From assembly GCF_000003605.2 (NCBI RefSeq), contig NW_003134342.1, positions 311,246 through 341,549 of the forward strand: 30,304 bases of DNA. Direction: 5' to 3'. Positions within the stretch are counted from its first letter, which is position 1, and each line of letters begins with the position of its first letter. The DNA comes from Saccoglossus kowalevskii (lineage: Eukaryota > Hemichordata > Enteropneusta > Harrimaniidae). The position numbers and the translations under genes were made by a program. Below are positions 10,641-20,500 of this stretch, in pieces. Below the pieces are notes generated by a model. That model was not told the origin of the DNA and ran no database searches. It saw only the letters and a list, made by a program, of their open reading frames with translations.

Positions 10641-10822
10641 AGTTGCTTCCAGTCAATATCCTTAAATGCTTTTCGATCAATTTCTTTACTATGGCTTTCT
10701 AGTCAATATCTTTGCTATTTCCCTCTAGACGTTTTCCTTGCTATTGTTTTCCAGTCAATATCTTTGCTATTTCTCTCTGGACTTTTTCCTTACTATTGTT
10801 TTCCAGTCAATATCTGTAACTG
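10640..10822. repeat. ~52 bp tandem repeat, about 4 copies
   Basis: AGTCAATATC recurs at 10651, 10701, 10753 and 10805 (spacing 50, 52 and 52). Intervening units read roughly TTTGCTATTTCTCTCTGGAC then TTTTTCCTTACTATTGTTTTCC. The first unit is the most diverged. The tract is pyrimidine-rich on the plus strand. Confidence 0.8.
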
Positions 10823-11156
10823 TTAACTATTCAAAATAGCTAGAAGGTTTGACCAAAAGACGCTTAAAAAATGTGTGCTTCTGAAGAAGGGTCTGAAGAA
10901 GGCTGGCTATCTTTGGATGCCTTGTGCCCGACGAAGGAAATGCGTGTCGTGACGTGAAACTAAATGATTAGGTGCGCATGCAGTACATGGTTTGATACAG
11001 TATGTGACTAGTTATTTAGGACATTAATTACCAAATATTGCCTACTCACGATAACAATCATTTGAGATGTATCAAAACACTCTACCTGGAGTGCTTTGTC
11101 CTAAGATGTCAAGCCTCTAGATTTCAAAATTTCAATTTAATTGTTATATTTCTTAA
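10823..11156. other. Unique non-coding DNA
   Basis: Only small local repeats are visible (GAAGAAGGGTCTGAAGAAGG near 10883-10902). No gene or RNA signal. Confidence 0.5.
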
Positions 11157-11290
11157 TTTAAAGCGCGGTGGTCGTCGCGCAGCGCGTGTTCGAATTTCAT
11201 GTAAATAAACAATGTATTTTACATGCGTTGTATACGTCGCTATGAGTCCCATATCAAACAGGACGCGACACGACGACTGCCGCCCTTTAA
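11157..11290. mobile_element. TIR element C of the 'GTCGTC' MITE family, ~134 bp
   Basis: The left end TTAAAGCGCGGTGGTCGTC (11158-11176) pairs with the right end GACGACTGCCGCCCTTTAA (11272-11290), matching 16 of 19 positions. The ends are homologous to elements A and B near 2.3-2.7 kb. The interior is not clearly alike, so it may be a different deletion derivative. TTAA/TTTAA lies at both ends. The overlapping ORFs at 11124-11417 (minus) and 11212-11430 (plus) are not regarded as genes. Confidence 0.65.
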
Positions 11291-12286
11291 GTTTCGTTCC
11301 TGTTCCTGAATATGTGGACACTATGAAGCCTATTTGGATTAATGCAAGGCAAGCATACCCATGGAAACTCCCAAACCACATCATTTTTACAACTATCAAC
11401 GGCGCTGTTTTTATCAATATTGAGACTTAAACCGTGTTCCTATCTGTTTATTGCGTTTCTTTACGCCGGCGTAAAAGAAAAAACAGATGTGACCTGTATA
11501 CATTGTTAAACTCCATTGATCCCAACACAGAGCTAACAAGAAATTAGTACTATGTTCCGTAAAGTTTATATACATGTATCTTATTATGACATTTTACATG
11601 GCCCATAATTATCAACTATTATTACTGAATTGAAAAACGTACTCAAAATACAGAAATATGTGGTCAAACGAAAAATTCTTTCTCGTGTATGGTGTGCGTA
11701 TTATCTCAGACAACTAAAAATGTATTAACTAGTGCCCAGCATACTGACGCCCCTTTTACACATACGTAACGCTCTTGAAAAAAAAATATTAAAAATTTGC
11801 ATAACAATATTAAGAAACTAGTTGTTCTAATTATGCTTTAATTGTCATATCATCTACAAAAGCAGAGTATTTTGCGTTTGTCCCAAAGGCAAATGAATCA
11901 ATTCTAATTAGGATTACTAATAATTCGATTCAAATGATAAAAAGAGATGTATACAGCCTTGCCTAACAACTATGTGTAGCTTAAAGGGACTAATACTGTT
12001 ACCCCCGGTAATGAAACAACTTAATATTTGTATAAAACGTTTCAACTCGCCCAATGAAAGTTTCGCCGAAATTGAATATTATCAAAACATTATAAAAAAA
12101 ATACACTTGAAATTACCAATACCTTTTGTAAAATCTAAATAAGCCATTAGTCCATGACCCCCATATTCTTCAGTTCGACTCGATGTAAATTTTGAGACAA
12201 TATATTCTTCTTTTAATTGGATCGCTTTGATCCCCGTGGACAGTGCAATATATGTAGTGCGTGTTGTAGTTAGCTGGTATGCCGTC
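11291..12286. other. Unique non-coding DNA
   Basis: AT-rich with no gene evident. TTTACGCCGGCGTAAA near 11460-11475 is a 16-bp perfect palindrome. The rest is unremarkable. Confidence 0.5.
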
Positions 12287-12458
12287 CAGGGACGGCGGCA
12301 CGAAATTTGGCTTGAGGGGGCTAGATCTGAAATCTAGATCATTTGAAACTCTATTTCCTGCAGTTTGAGGGGAAAATTGATCTGACACAAAGGTTTCAGC
12401 TTGATTTTGGAGGGGCGACAACCCCACTGACGCCCGTCCCCCGGTGTCGCCGCCACTG
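12287..12458. mobile_element. hAT-like short non-autonomous element, 172 bp
   Basis: The left end CAGGGACGGCGGCAC and the reverse complement of the right end CAGTGGCGGCGACAC agree at 12 of 15 positions. Both begin CAG, as hAT ends often do. Subterminal G-rich/C-rich tracts (TTGAGGGGG; GGAGGGGCG, GTCCCCCGG) and an internal palindrome GATCTGAAATCTAGATC fit a MITE. I cannot see a matching 8-bp target duplication (ATGCCGTC versus CCATATGT), so the boundaries or family may be wrong. The minus-strand ORF 12170-12427 crosses the left end and is not a gene. Confidence 0.5.
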
Positions 12459-12600
12459 CCATATGTCTATTCGCTAACTTATAACCTGTGTTTTAACAAA
12501 GATACTTGCCTCCTGTCTTTATCTGGGTTTGGTATTAAAGTAGTTATGGTCTAACGCTGCGTAACAGAAAGCTAGGTTGCATGCAACATCAAAAAAGATG

Positions 12601-14130
12601 GATTTAGTGTGACTGATTCAACTTCAGTGCAATGTTGCCAACATTAGTGTGACTGATTCAGGTTCAGTTCAATGTTGCCAACATTAGTGTGGCTGATTCA
12701 ACTTCAGTTCACTGTTGCCAACATTAGTGTGACTAATTCAGGTTCAGTTCAATGTTGCCAACATTAGTGTGGCTGATTCAACTTCAGTGCAATGTTGCCA
12801 ACATTAGTGTGACTAATTCAGGTTCAGTTCAATGTTGCCAACATTAGTGTGGCTGATTCAACTTCAGTTCACTGTTGCCAACATTAGTGTGACTAATTCA
12901 GGTTCAGTTCAATGTTGCCAACATTAGTGTGGCTGATTCAACTTCAGTGCAATGTTGCCAACATTAGTGTGACTAATTCAGGTTCAGTTCAATGTTGCCA
13001 ACATTAGTGTGGCTGATTCAACTTCAGTTCAATGTTGCCAACATTAGTGTGACTAATTCAGGTTCAGTTCAATGTTGCCAACATTAGTGTGACTAATTCA
13101 GGTTCAGTGCAATGTTGCCAACATTAGTGTAGCTGATTCAGCTTCAGTGCAATGTTGCCAACATTAGTGTGACTAATTCAGGTTCAGTTCAATGTTGCCA
13201 ACATTAGTGTGACTAATTCAGGTTCAGTTCAATGTTGCCAACATTAGTGTGAGTAATTCAGGTTCAGTTCAATGTTGCCAACATTAGTGTGACTAATTCA
13301 GGTTCAGTTCAATGTTGCCAACATTAGTGTGACTAATTCAGGTTCAGTTCAATGTTGCCAACATTAGTGTGAGTAATTCAGGTTCAGTTCAATGTTGCCA
13401 ACATTAGTGTGACTAATTCAGCTTCAGTCCAATGTTGCCAACATTAGTGTGACTGATTCAGGTTCAGTTCAATGTTGCCAATATTAGTGTGACTAATTCA
13501 GGTTCAGTTCACTGTTGCCAATATTAGTGTGACTAATTCAGGTTCAGTTCAATGTTGCCAACATTAGTGTGAGTAATTCAGGTTCAGTTCAATGTTGCCA
13601 ACATTAGTGTGACTAATTCAGGTTCAGTTCAATGTTGCCAACATTAGTGTGACTAATTCAGGTTCAGTTCAATGTTGCCAACATTAGTGTGACTAATTCA
13701 GCTTCAGTTCAATGTTGCCAACATTAGTGTGAGTAATTCAGGTTCAGTTCAATGTTGCCAACATTAGTGTGACTAATTCAGGTTCAGTTCAATGTTGCCA
13801 ACATTAGTGTGAGTAATTCAGGTTCAGTTCAATGTTGCCAACAATAGTGTGACTGATTCAGGTTCAGTTCAATGTTGCCAACATTAGTGTGAGTAATTCA
13901 GGTTCAGTTCAATGTTGCCAACATTAGTGTGACTGATTCAGGTTCAGTTCAATGTTGCCAACAATAGTGTGACTGATTCAGGTTCAGTCCAATGTTGCCA
14001 ACATTAGTGTGACTAATTCAGGTTCAGTTCAATGTTGCCAACATTAGTGTGACTAATTCAGGTTCAGTCCAATTTTGCTAACATTAGTGTGACTAATTCA
14101 GGTTCAGTCCAATGTTGCCAACATCAGTGT
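12601..14130. repeat. 40 bp satellite array, 38 copies in unbroken register
   Basis: The unit reads ACATTAGTGTGACTAATTCA then GGTTCAGTTCAATGTTGCCA. Every unit from 12601 to 14120 starts exactly 40 bp after the previous one, with no indel seen. Two subtypes (GACTAATTCAGG and GGCTGATTCAAC) alternate strictly from 12681 to 13040, and a minor variant pair (TTCACTG/TGCAATG) makes a 160 bp super-unit there. The 3' two thirds is dominated by GACTAATTCAGG with interspersed GAGTAATTCAGG. Each unit carries the inverted repeat AATGTTG-C-CAACATT. Forty is not a multiple of three and TAA recurs, so the array is non-coding. Confidence 0.97.
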
Positions 14131-14341
14131 TGAAATAATATTGTACATGTCTCTGTTTTTCTGAGCTATAGCTACTTGAGACACATTGTATGCAAGTCTA
14201 TGCTGGACATGTTTGTGTTGCAATCGTGTATAGAGATATTAAAATGTGTTGCGAGACCTTGAACCAACTCATGCATGTAATCGGTGCAAATCACGGTACA
14301 ACAGGGATCAAATTAGATTCCCGAAAGGACGAGCGTTATCA
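14131..14341. other. Short unique spacer
   Basis: No recognisable feature lies between the 40 bp array and the 729 bp TIR element. Confidence 0.5.
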
Positions 14342-15070
14342 TTTAAGGATGTAGTAGAGGTTCTTTCGTTGAAAATATCAAATTTACTTTTTTCCACCAT
14401 TCTCTTATAAGAATATATAAAACATGCATTTAACTAAAAACAACAACAACTGTAGCGATGGTTTAAGAGGGTAATACATTTTGAGTAAATCTGAGATACA
14501 TTGTGTTTTATGTTTTATGTTTTAGTTATTTTTCACGCATAAGAAAACATCGGTATTTGGGGTTAGTCTTAGAGAGTTGATCTCGACTCTCAGCTGCTCC
14601 ACGATGGTGATTTTTGGCATAGGTATTCTCTAATAGCTGTTTATGAAATCTGGCAAAGATGGTTTGTCTACCACTTTGACTTTAGAAAATACGACACAAC
14701 TCTCCCCTTTATGAACTCTGACACGGGGTATCATATTTCAAAACAACATTGACGATGTTTTTAAAAAGTGTTATGAGATAAACATCTAGGTCACGCAACA
14801 TTAGATGAATTGGGAAATTGAATTCAAACCTTTTATAGTATCTCTAAGTACTGCAAACATCATTTCTGTGGCCTTATTCCGGTTTCTTCAAAAATAACAC
14901 CTCTCTATTTGCACAGTGATTACGTGATTACACGGTACCATTTTTTGTTGGAATATTTATTTTATATTATTTGAAAAATAAGCTTTCTAAAAATATATAA
15001 CTTGATGGGATTCAAAGATTATGTTACTTCAGAAATGTGCTATAGCAATTACCTCTACTACATCCTTAAA
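14342..15070. mobile_element. Non-autonomous TIR transposon, 729 bp
   Basis: TTTAAGGATGTAGTAGAGGT at 14342-14361 and its exact reverse complement ACCTCTACTACATCCTTAAA at 15051-15070 form perfect 20-bp TIRs. TTAA lies at both ends, as in families that target TTAA (piggyBac, Kolobok), but whether it is duplication or part of the TIR cannot be settled here. The interior is AT-rich, lacks any long ORF and so carries no transposase. Identical TIRs suggest a fairly young copy. Confidence 0.75.
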
Positions 15071-16720
15071 CACACTAAGATCACCAGATTGAGGACGCCC
15101 AAAGTGGTCCGTTCAAATAATCACGAATGATTGCTAGGCAACAAACAAGTCATGTGTGTTTTGAAAAAGCATTGTGTAATTTATTTATAATGAATTTACA
15201 ATTCATTGGTAATATTAAGTGGAACACACGTTAATGCTGTTATTATTCAAATGAAGTTGTTGTTCCCCGGACATCCATAGCACCACGTGACCACGACCAA
15301 CCTCATTGTCGGGTCATTTTGCTACGCGCACAAAGTCATTGTTTTCCACCGACCCGCGTTAGTTTGGAACATTGTCGGTGTAAAACGGCGGTGGAATCAT
15401 TGCTATTCGCGATTATGATCCACATTATGCATTGTTTACTGTTTATATTCTCATTTAAGCGGTTTGTTGTGATTAACAATAATGTGTTTACAGCGCTTTG
15501 CACTCATAATAATAGTCACTCATGTTCGATAGATGAGTCTCCGCACACTTCGAGATCTCACACAATGCGTGAAATGCGCGGATCGGACGTCAAAAAAAAT
15601 CGAATGATTAGATCTTTAGCTTGAATTTCTGTTTTCATAGTCCATTGCCTAAATGCCGAGTTTAAAGAAGGAATATGGCTTTGAGATAAACTTACTTCAG
15701 CTACATTGGCCGTCACCAAATGGAGATAACACAACTATTAAGCGAGGAAGGAAATGCCCCCGAAAATAGTTTAGCGTTTGTCTAACTACGCGCGGCGTCA
15801 CTACAACATTATGTTCTTTGTATGTCCTGTTTTTATATTCGATTTCACGCATACATAATGCGGGGTCTCGCAATGAACGAAAAATTATCTATTTGACAGT
15901 TTTATAAGAAGAAATAAGGGAGATGCGATGGATTTTATTATTTTTGTGTATTTGCACGACTGAATAAACGTCGGGTTTCCATGGCAGGTGGCAAGATAAT
16001 GTCTAACTGTTGCGCTAATTGCAATTTTTAATTTGTCGTATAGAATCAAATTTCTTCTCTGATCTTTCCCCCGAGTACTGAGAATTACATCAAGGTTGAG
16101 TCACCGCGTTCACTTAAAATCCGTAAAAATTATATGTTAGCGCATGCGCTGTTTCTCCGTCCATCTCGGTCTTGGAGCTAATCCGGGTTGAACCCCCCTG
16201 TAAATCATGCCTAAAGTACAGAATTAATGGCGATATTATACTTTTTATTAAAACACAAGAAATTGCATTAAATGTGAATGAAATGAAGATAGATTGGTTA
16301 GGAACAGGGGAGCAACCTGGGGTGTCATCTTGTGGGTAACAAAAACGTGTTTTATGCAAAGCCGAGACGACAAAGTCGACAAATTATTTAAATTACATTC
16401 CCCCTCGCGTTTCACTCAATCTTCGATTGTGACGAAGCCATCACGGGGGTGCAAACCCTATACTCGTAGGCGCCGTCTCGGGCAGCTTCTCACTCTGATT
16501 CGACGTCTTAAGATGTTGCAAATGAGGGTAAAGTTCGCGAGTTCATACTTGTGAGGGTCAAATCAGTGGAAGTCATTTATGCAGTTTCGCATCAGCGACG
16601 TAGGATGAGGCAGGGCCGTTAGTGAGCTACTCGGCTATACCCATTACACATTTCCTGCATATACAATACGAGAATGGGTCTACATCCTCTTTGATCAAAG
16701 ATATCTAACTCGGAGCCACG
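15071..16720. other. Upstream region of the coding exon, probable promoter/5' region
   Basis: No ORF here is convincing (15319-15624 is unpatterned; the minus ORF 16114-16359 and plus ORF 16294-16554 overlap in conflicting frames). From about 16360 the sequence becomes richer in CpG and G+C (GCCGAGACG and CGTCTCGGGC). This would fit a promoter and 5' UTR for the gene starting at 16721. The transcription start is not determinable from the sequence. Confidence 0.35.
16139..16150. promoter_or_regulatory. Palindromic NRF-1-like site AGCGCATGCGCT
   Basis: This 12-bp perfect palindrome matches the NRF-1 consensus (GCGCATGCGC) 570 bp upstream of the proposed start codon. NRF-1 sites are commonly promoter-proximal in animals. 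Its use here is inference. Confidence 0.35.
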
Positions 16721-16898
16721 ATGCGGGCAAGATGGACACGGCCGCTTATATCGAGGGCCCGTCAACATCGGGAGACGGCAGCAAAAGCGGCAGCGGCAGC
16801 CAAGCGAGACGTGGAAAAAGATCGGAAGGATCGAAAGGACCGGAGAGAGGAAAGAGAGCGACAGCGGGAACTCCGGGAACACCACCTCGATGGAGAAT
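16721..16898 (+). CDS. First coding exon (short form) of an unidentified Ser-Pro-rich coiled-coil protein
   Basis: This exon would encode residues 1-59: a basic N-terminus (MRARWTRPLISRARQ), an alanine-rich turn and a highly charged KDRKDRKDRREERERQRE stretch that could be helical. The frame was chosen by splicing. The donor AAT|GTACGT leaves one nucleotide (T), and the exon 2 acceptor supplies two (CC), giving Ser60 and continuing the open frame. The ATG has A at -3. The other two frames are also open here. One begins at ATG 16732 in a stronger context (AAGATGG) and gives a Gly/Ser-rich MDTAAYIEGPSTSGDG, but its phase does not fit exon 2 with this donor. A different upstream first exon is possible. 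I do not recognise the family. Confidence 0.45.
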
Positions 16899-17195
16899 GT
16901 ACGTCTGATTCACGTTACGATTCCAAGATCCTTTCAAGCCACATGGCTGTTGTCTCCATCACCGTTGTCATATGTGTCATGATTTTAGGAATTATCTCTG
17001 CTGTAGGAAATGGAAATTGTTTTTCTCGTCGTTTTAGGGGAAAACCTGGAACTTTACACGTTTATTTGGGACACCTTGTGTGTTTTCTTTTAATCGTCTT
17101 GAAATGGCTGTCAGAATCTTTTTTTTCTTCTTCCTCTACTGCATCTTATTTGCATAATCAGTTACCATGGGGCCACCATCTTTCAATTCCAACAG
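16899..17195 (+). CDS. Alternative in-frame 99-codon extension of exon 1 with two hydrophobic segments
   Basis: The exon 1 frame stays open past the first donor for 99 further codons to a second good donor, ACAG|GTAGGC, after 17195. Both donors leave one nucleotide, so both join exon 2 in frame. With the second donor the intron would be only 66 nt (17196-17261). The added residues include MAVVSITVVICVMILGIISA (about 75-94) and VYLGHLVCFLLIVLKWL (about 114-130), separated by a basic loop SRRFRGKPG. These would be predicted membrane helices. The composition is more AT-rich than exon 1, so this may equally be intron that is open by chance. Confidence 0.3.
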
Positions 17196-17261
17196 GTAGG
17201 CATTATTTCCTGAAATTATATTATTAATGGTGTGTATTTGTTTCTTTTTGGTTTATTGTAG
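16899..17261 (+). other. Intron 1 (short-exon model, 363 nt; 66 nt if the distal donor is used)
   Basis: The interval lies between the AAT|GTACGT donor and the TTATTGTAG acceptor. A pyrimidine-rich tract (TTTGTTTCTTTTTGGTTTATTG) precedes the acceptor. If the donor after 17195 is used, the intron shrinks to 17196-17261. Confidence 0.45.
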
Positions 17262-17580
17262 CCGCCGTCGGAGCACCTGGCGCGAGAGCCGCCGCTATGC
17301 TTGCCGTCAACCGTCAGTACGACTCTCCCCGTCTCTCGCCAGAGGAATCGCGCAGGCGCGGAAGCCTCACTGGGGTATCACCACATTCAAGCCAACATAG
17401 CTTGGATAGGGATTACGAACCTGGTCTGAGCCCCAGGGAACGATCACCGGGAACTTCGCCTAGTGACCTAAGATTTTACCGAAGAAATGCAGATGTGTCC
17501 TACAAAGATGCAGCACTTGCCGCTGAAAAATGGAAACAGCGATCCTCTGATAAACTGAATCATATACAAAGAGAGAATGA
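17262..17580 (+). CDS. Second coding exon: Ser-Pro-rich linker and start of a coiled coil
   Basis: The exon is bounded by a strong acceptor (TTTCTTTTTGGTTTATTGTAG|CC) and a consensus donor (GA|GTGAGT). It encodes 105 full codons, beginning AVGAPGARAAAMLAVN. The middle has repeated Ser-Pro sites (YDSPRLSPEE, GVSPHSSQ, GLSPRERSPGTSPSD) and a basophilic kinase-like RRRGSL. The end (YKDAALAAEKWKQRSSDKLN to IQRENE) is charged and heptad-like, as at the start of a coiled coil. The pattern is typical of cytoskeletal or scaffold proteins, but I cannot assign a family. The last codon is split (GA|N), so at least one more exon lies downstream. An alternative start at ATG 17297 (GCCGCT before it) cannot be excluded. 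Confidence 0.8.
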
Positions 17581-20500
17581 GTGAGTATGGTCACATTGAC
17601 ACAGTATTATTATCATTATCATCATCATTGTTATTATTAAAAATAACCCCACCAAAATATTACAAATAAACGGAGAGCCCTTCTCCACGACCACACGCCC
17701 CGAGACATTGTTATATCGACGATCCCACGCGCCATCGTCGTCACGTGCATATCTAGGTTACATCTAAATATTATGTGGCCGACATGAATACTTAGTATTA
17801 AGAACAGAATCCTCGATGACACCTTCATTTTACCTTTATCAAATACACAAGATCTCATCTTCACGCGACGTACATTTTTTATTACATCATATATCCTGAC
17901 AATAATTTAATATACACATAGACGTTAATTGGTCTGTTTTTAGAACCAAGTCAATAATAGTTTCTGTTCGCGTGTTTATTTAAAAAAAAAAAAAAACGAC
18001 TGCCGAGTATGATGAGCGCGATCGCGAGTTCCGCATAATGTAGGTAACTCACCTTCGCTGGCCCCCATTCATAACACACTTTACTCCGCCGTATTATGAT
18101 AATACAGCGAGGCAAGGATATTTTCAGATACGTCATTCGATTCCGTGTATCTTTTTAAACAGGAATAGCTCGCGGCTAAGAGAAAAAAAAAGTAAAAAAA
18201 AAAATCAGATGGAAATTGTCGAATTTAATCAGAAATAAGTCGACTATTATTGTTTCAATTTGCGTTCAAGGACATGCTATTGAAATGGTGCGTGGACCGT
18301 GTTATTTACCGTGATAAATATGAGCGTTTTAATATTACGCAGAGTCAGTCTAGCTTACAGCCAAATTAAAACGTAAAATGTACTGGTTCCGCACATTGTG
18401 ATGATTATATATTAAAAATAGCACGTGATCGAAAAATTCATCATGAAAAGATAACAATAATAATTTTTGTCCAATTAATTACTTCGTGGGGACGATTTAA
18501 ATGAGCGTACCCACGAGAACGTCTATTTTATTTTAATCGCGACCAAGTCTCGCCTTGTGGGGACAGGTTGCATTTAATTAATTCATTGTGAATTGAAACA
18601 TTAAAATGTCACCCGAGGTGATGATGCCGCTCCAGCTGGCGGACAACGTCGGTCATCAAATTAAGAAAGAATACATGTTTTCACGACAAAATTATTGTTA
18701 CTTAAGTGTTATATTATGCTACCGGTTTAATAGTATTACGTGACGCTAGCTGTGAAAAATTATCTAAGAGATCAATATCGAACTCGGGCATTCGTATCAT
18801 GCTCCAAAGCCGTGCATTGTTATGCAAATTGAGTGTCATCGCACGTGTACCGTGACTGTATTTTCAGTTTGTGTTCACGGAACCATCATTACACAGGAAG
18901 ACCAAATAATGCACTGATAGCTGTACAGTGATATTTTGAAAGAAATTCAGTAAATTCTTTTCTGGGAATGTTAAAAAAAGTAAATTAACTTCAAATATAG
19001 TTGTATTCTAAGAGGAATGTGTATTCATCTGAGACGAGCAGAATTTGAATAACACGATATAGTAGGAGAGTTCCAAACATAATAGGCACACAAGGCCAAT
19101 ATAATTTCATCTTTTAAACAAAAAGTCTTCTTTACCGTTTTTTTTTTTATCAGATGCAAATACTTTTTTCCCACCCTTTCTCCGAACAGTAAAAGATAAG
19201 GATTTGTCATCATTCATCAACAATTTACGAACCCGAAAGTGACGTCGTCTGCTCACACCGAACATCTAGGGGGGAGGGAAGTGCCGTGAATGATAAACGA
19301 GATACTGTAGCTTATAGAAAAAACGTGACATCATCGCCATGAATTATATCCTTAATGCAAAAATAAATTATTCGATGCTTCTCAATAGTTTGTTTAATCA
19401 TATTGTTTGCTTTTCGTGCGTTTTTTCAGCCGCCATTTTCAGTAACCCGTGATAAATCAATTTAGTAGAATATTATAAATAACACACACTATGCTTTCTA
19501 TAAAGATGTAACTCTATTTTATAAACAGTTTATAAATATTTATAAACGAGTTAATTTTCTATTTATAATTAAGGAGCCGTGATTCGCCAAAAGAATGGCC
19601 GCTGGTACTGGTTTATTCCGCGAAGCGCTTGCCTTATCCAATGACGGTCGGCGTATATCGCAGTCACGGCGGTCAAATGTTTTCAAATCGTTTTTTACAG
19701 TTTATAAAAAAAAAATCATCGTAAACGTGGATTCTGGGTTTGTGGAAATTATATTCCCACGCAGTCAAGAATAATGTGATATTTTGAATGCTTAATATCT
19801 TTCACTTATCCACGAGACCCCCACCTTCAAGCTAGTTCTTGTTACTTAAAAATAAAGACCTCGTACTCCTGTCTCTATTCTCTTAGTTCTCGGCGATGTT
19901 GATTGATTTCTGTAAAAACTACATTCATGTTAGTTGTTACGTTGCCGAAACATTCATTGAATCGGTAACGACTATGACGTCACAGTTATTCGCGTTGTAT
20001 GCTGCCTATTATTGACCATATTCATATGCTAGATGTATCTTCGTATTTATGATAATTTGAATTAAGCATGATAAGCACAAAGATGGCGTCAGTCGAACAT
20101 GTACATCTGAACTCACTAATCAACGAACATGTATATTACTAAACAGCTCAACATTAATGAATGCAAGCAACATCGTTTTATGACTGGGAATGTCCTTCAT
20201 TCCTGTCAAAAGAACGTTTTTATTATATTATATTACTATATTTAAGATTTATATACGTTGGGCTCAGTGTTAATCATTTCACATAATATATAACACAATG
20301 TAAATTTGAATAAATTGAACAATTTCTTATTTTATCATAATACATGCAGGTAGTTGTATACCGTTAATATTTTTTTATAAATTTTAGAAAATGGTTTAAT
20401 TTGATGTTTTTTTTTTCAAATTAAAAGCACATAAAAATGTTTGGTTACTGAATTAAATTCTCGCACAAAAAATAAACATAGTTGAAAATAGCAGGTCGAC

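Noticed and set aside
11124-11430. Overlapping ORFs on both strands
   Set aside because: They run across MITE C and its flank, with no domain and conflicting strands.
12601-14130. CRISPR array
   Set aside because: Units are contiguous 40 bp copies without unique spacers, and the setting is eukaryotic.
15319-15624. 101-codon plus-strand ORF as an upstream exon
   Set aside because: The peptide is unpatterned, rich in His/Ser/Cys, and has no clear acceptor or donor that would join it to the gene at 16721.
16619-16937. Minus-strand ORFs opposite the coding exon
   Set aside because: They mirror the GC-rich exon on the other strand and lack matching splice signals or recognisable domains.
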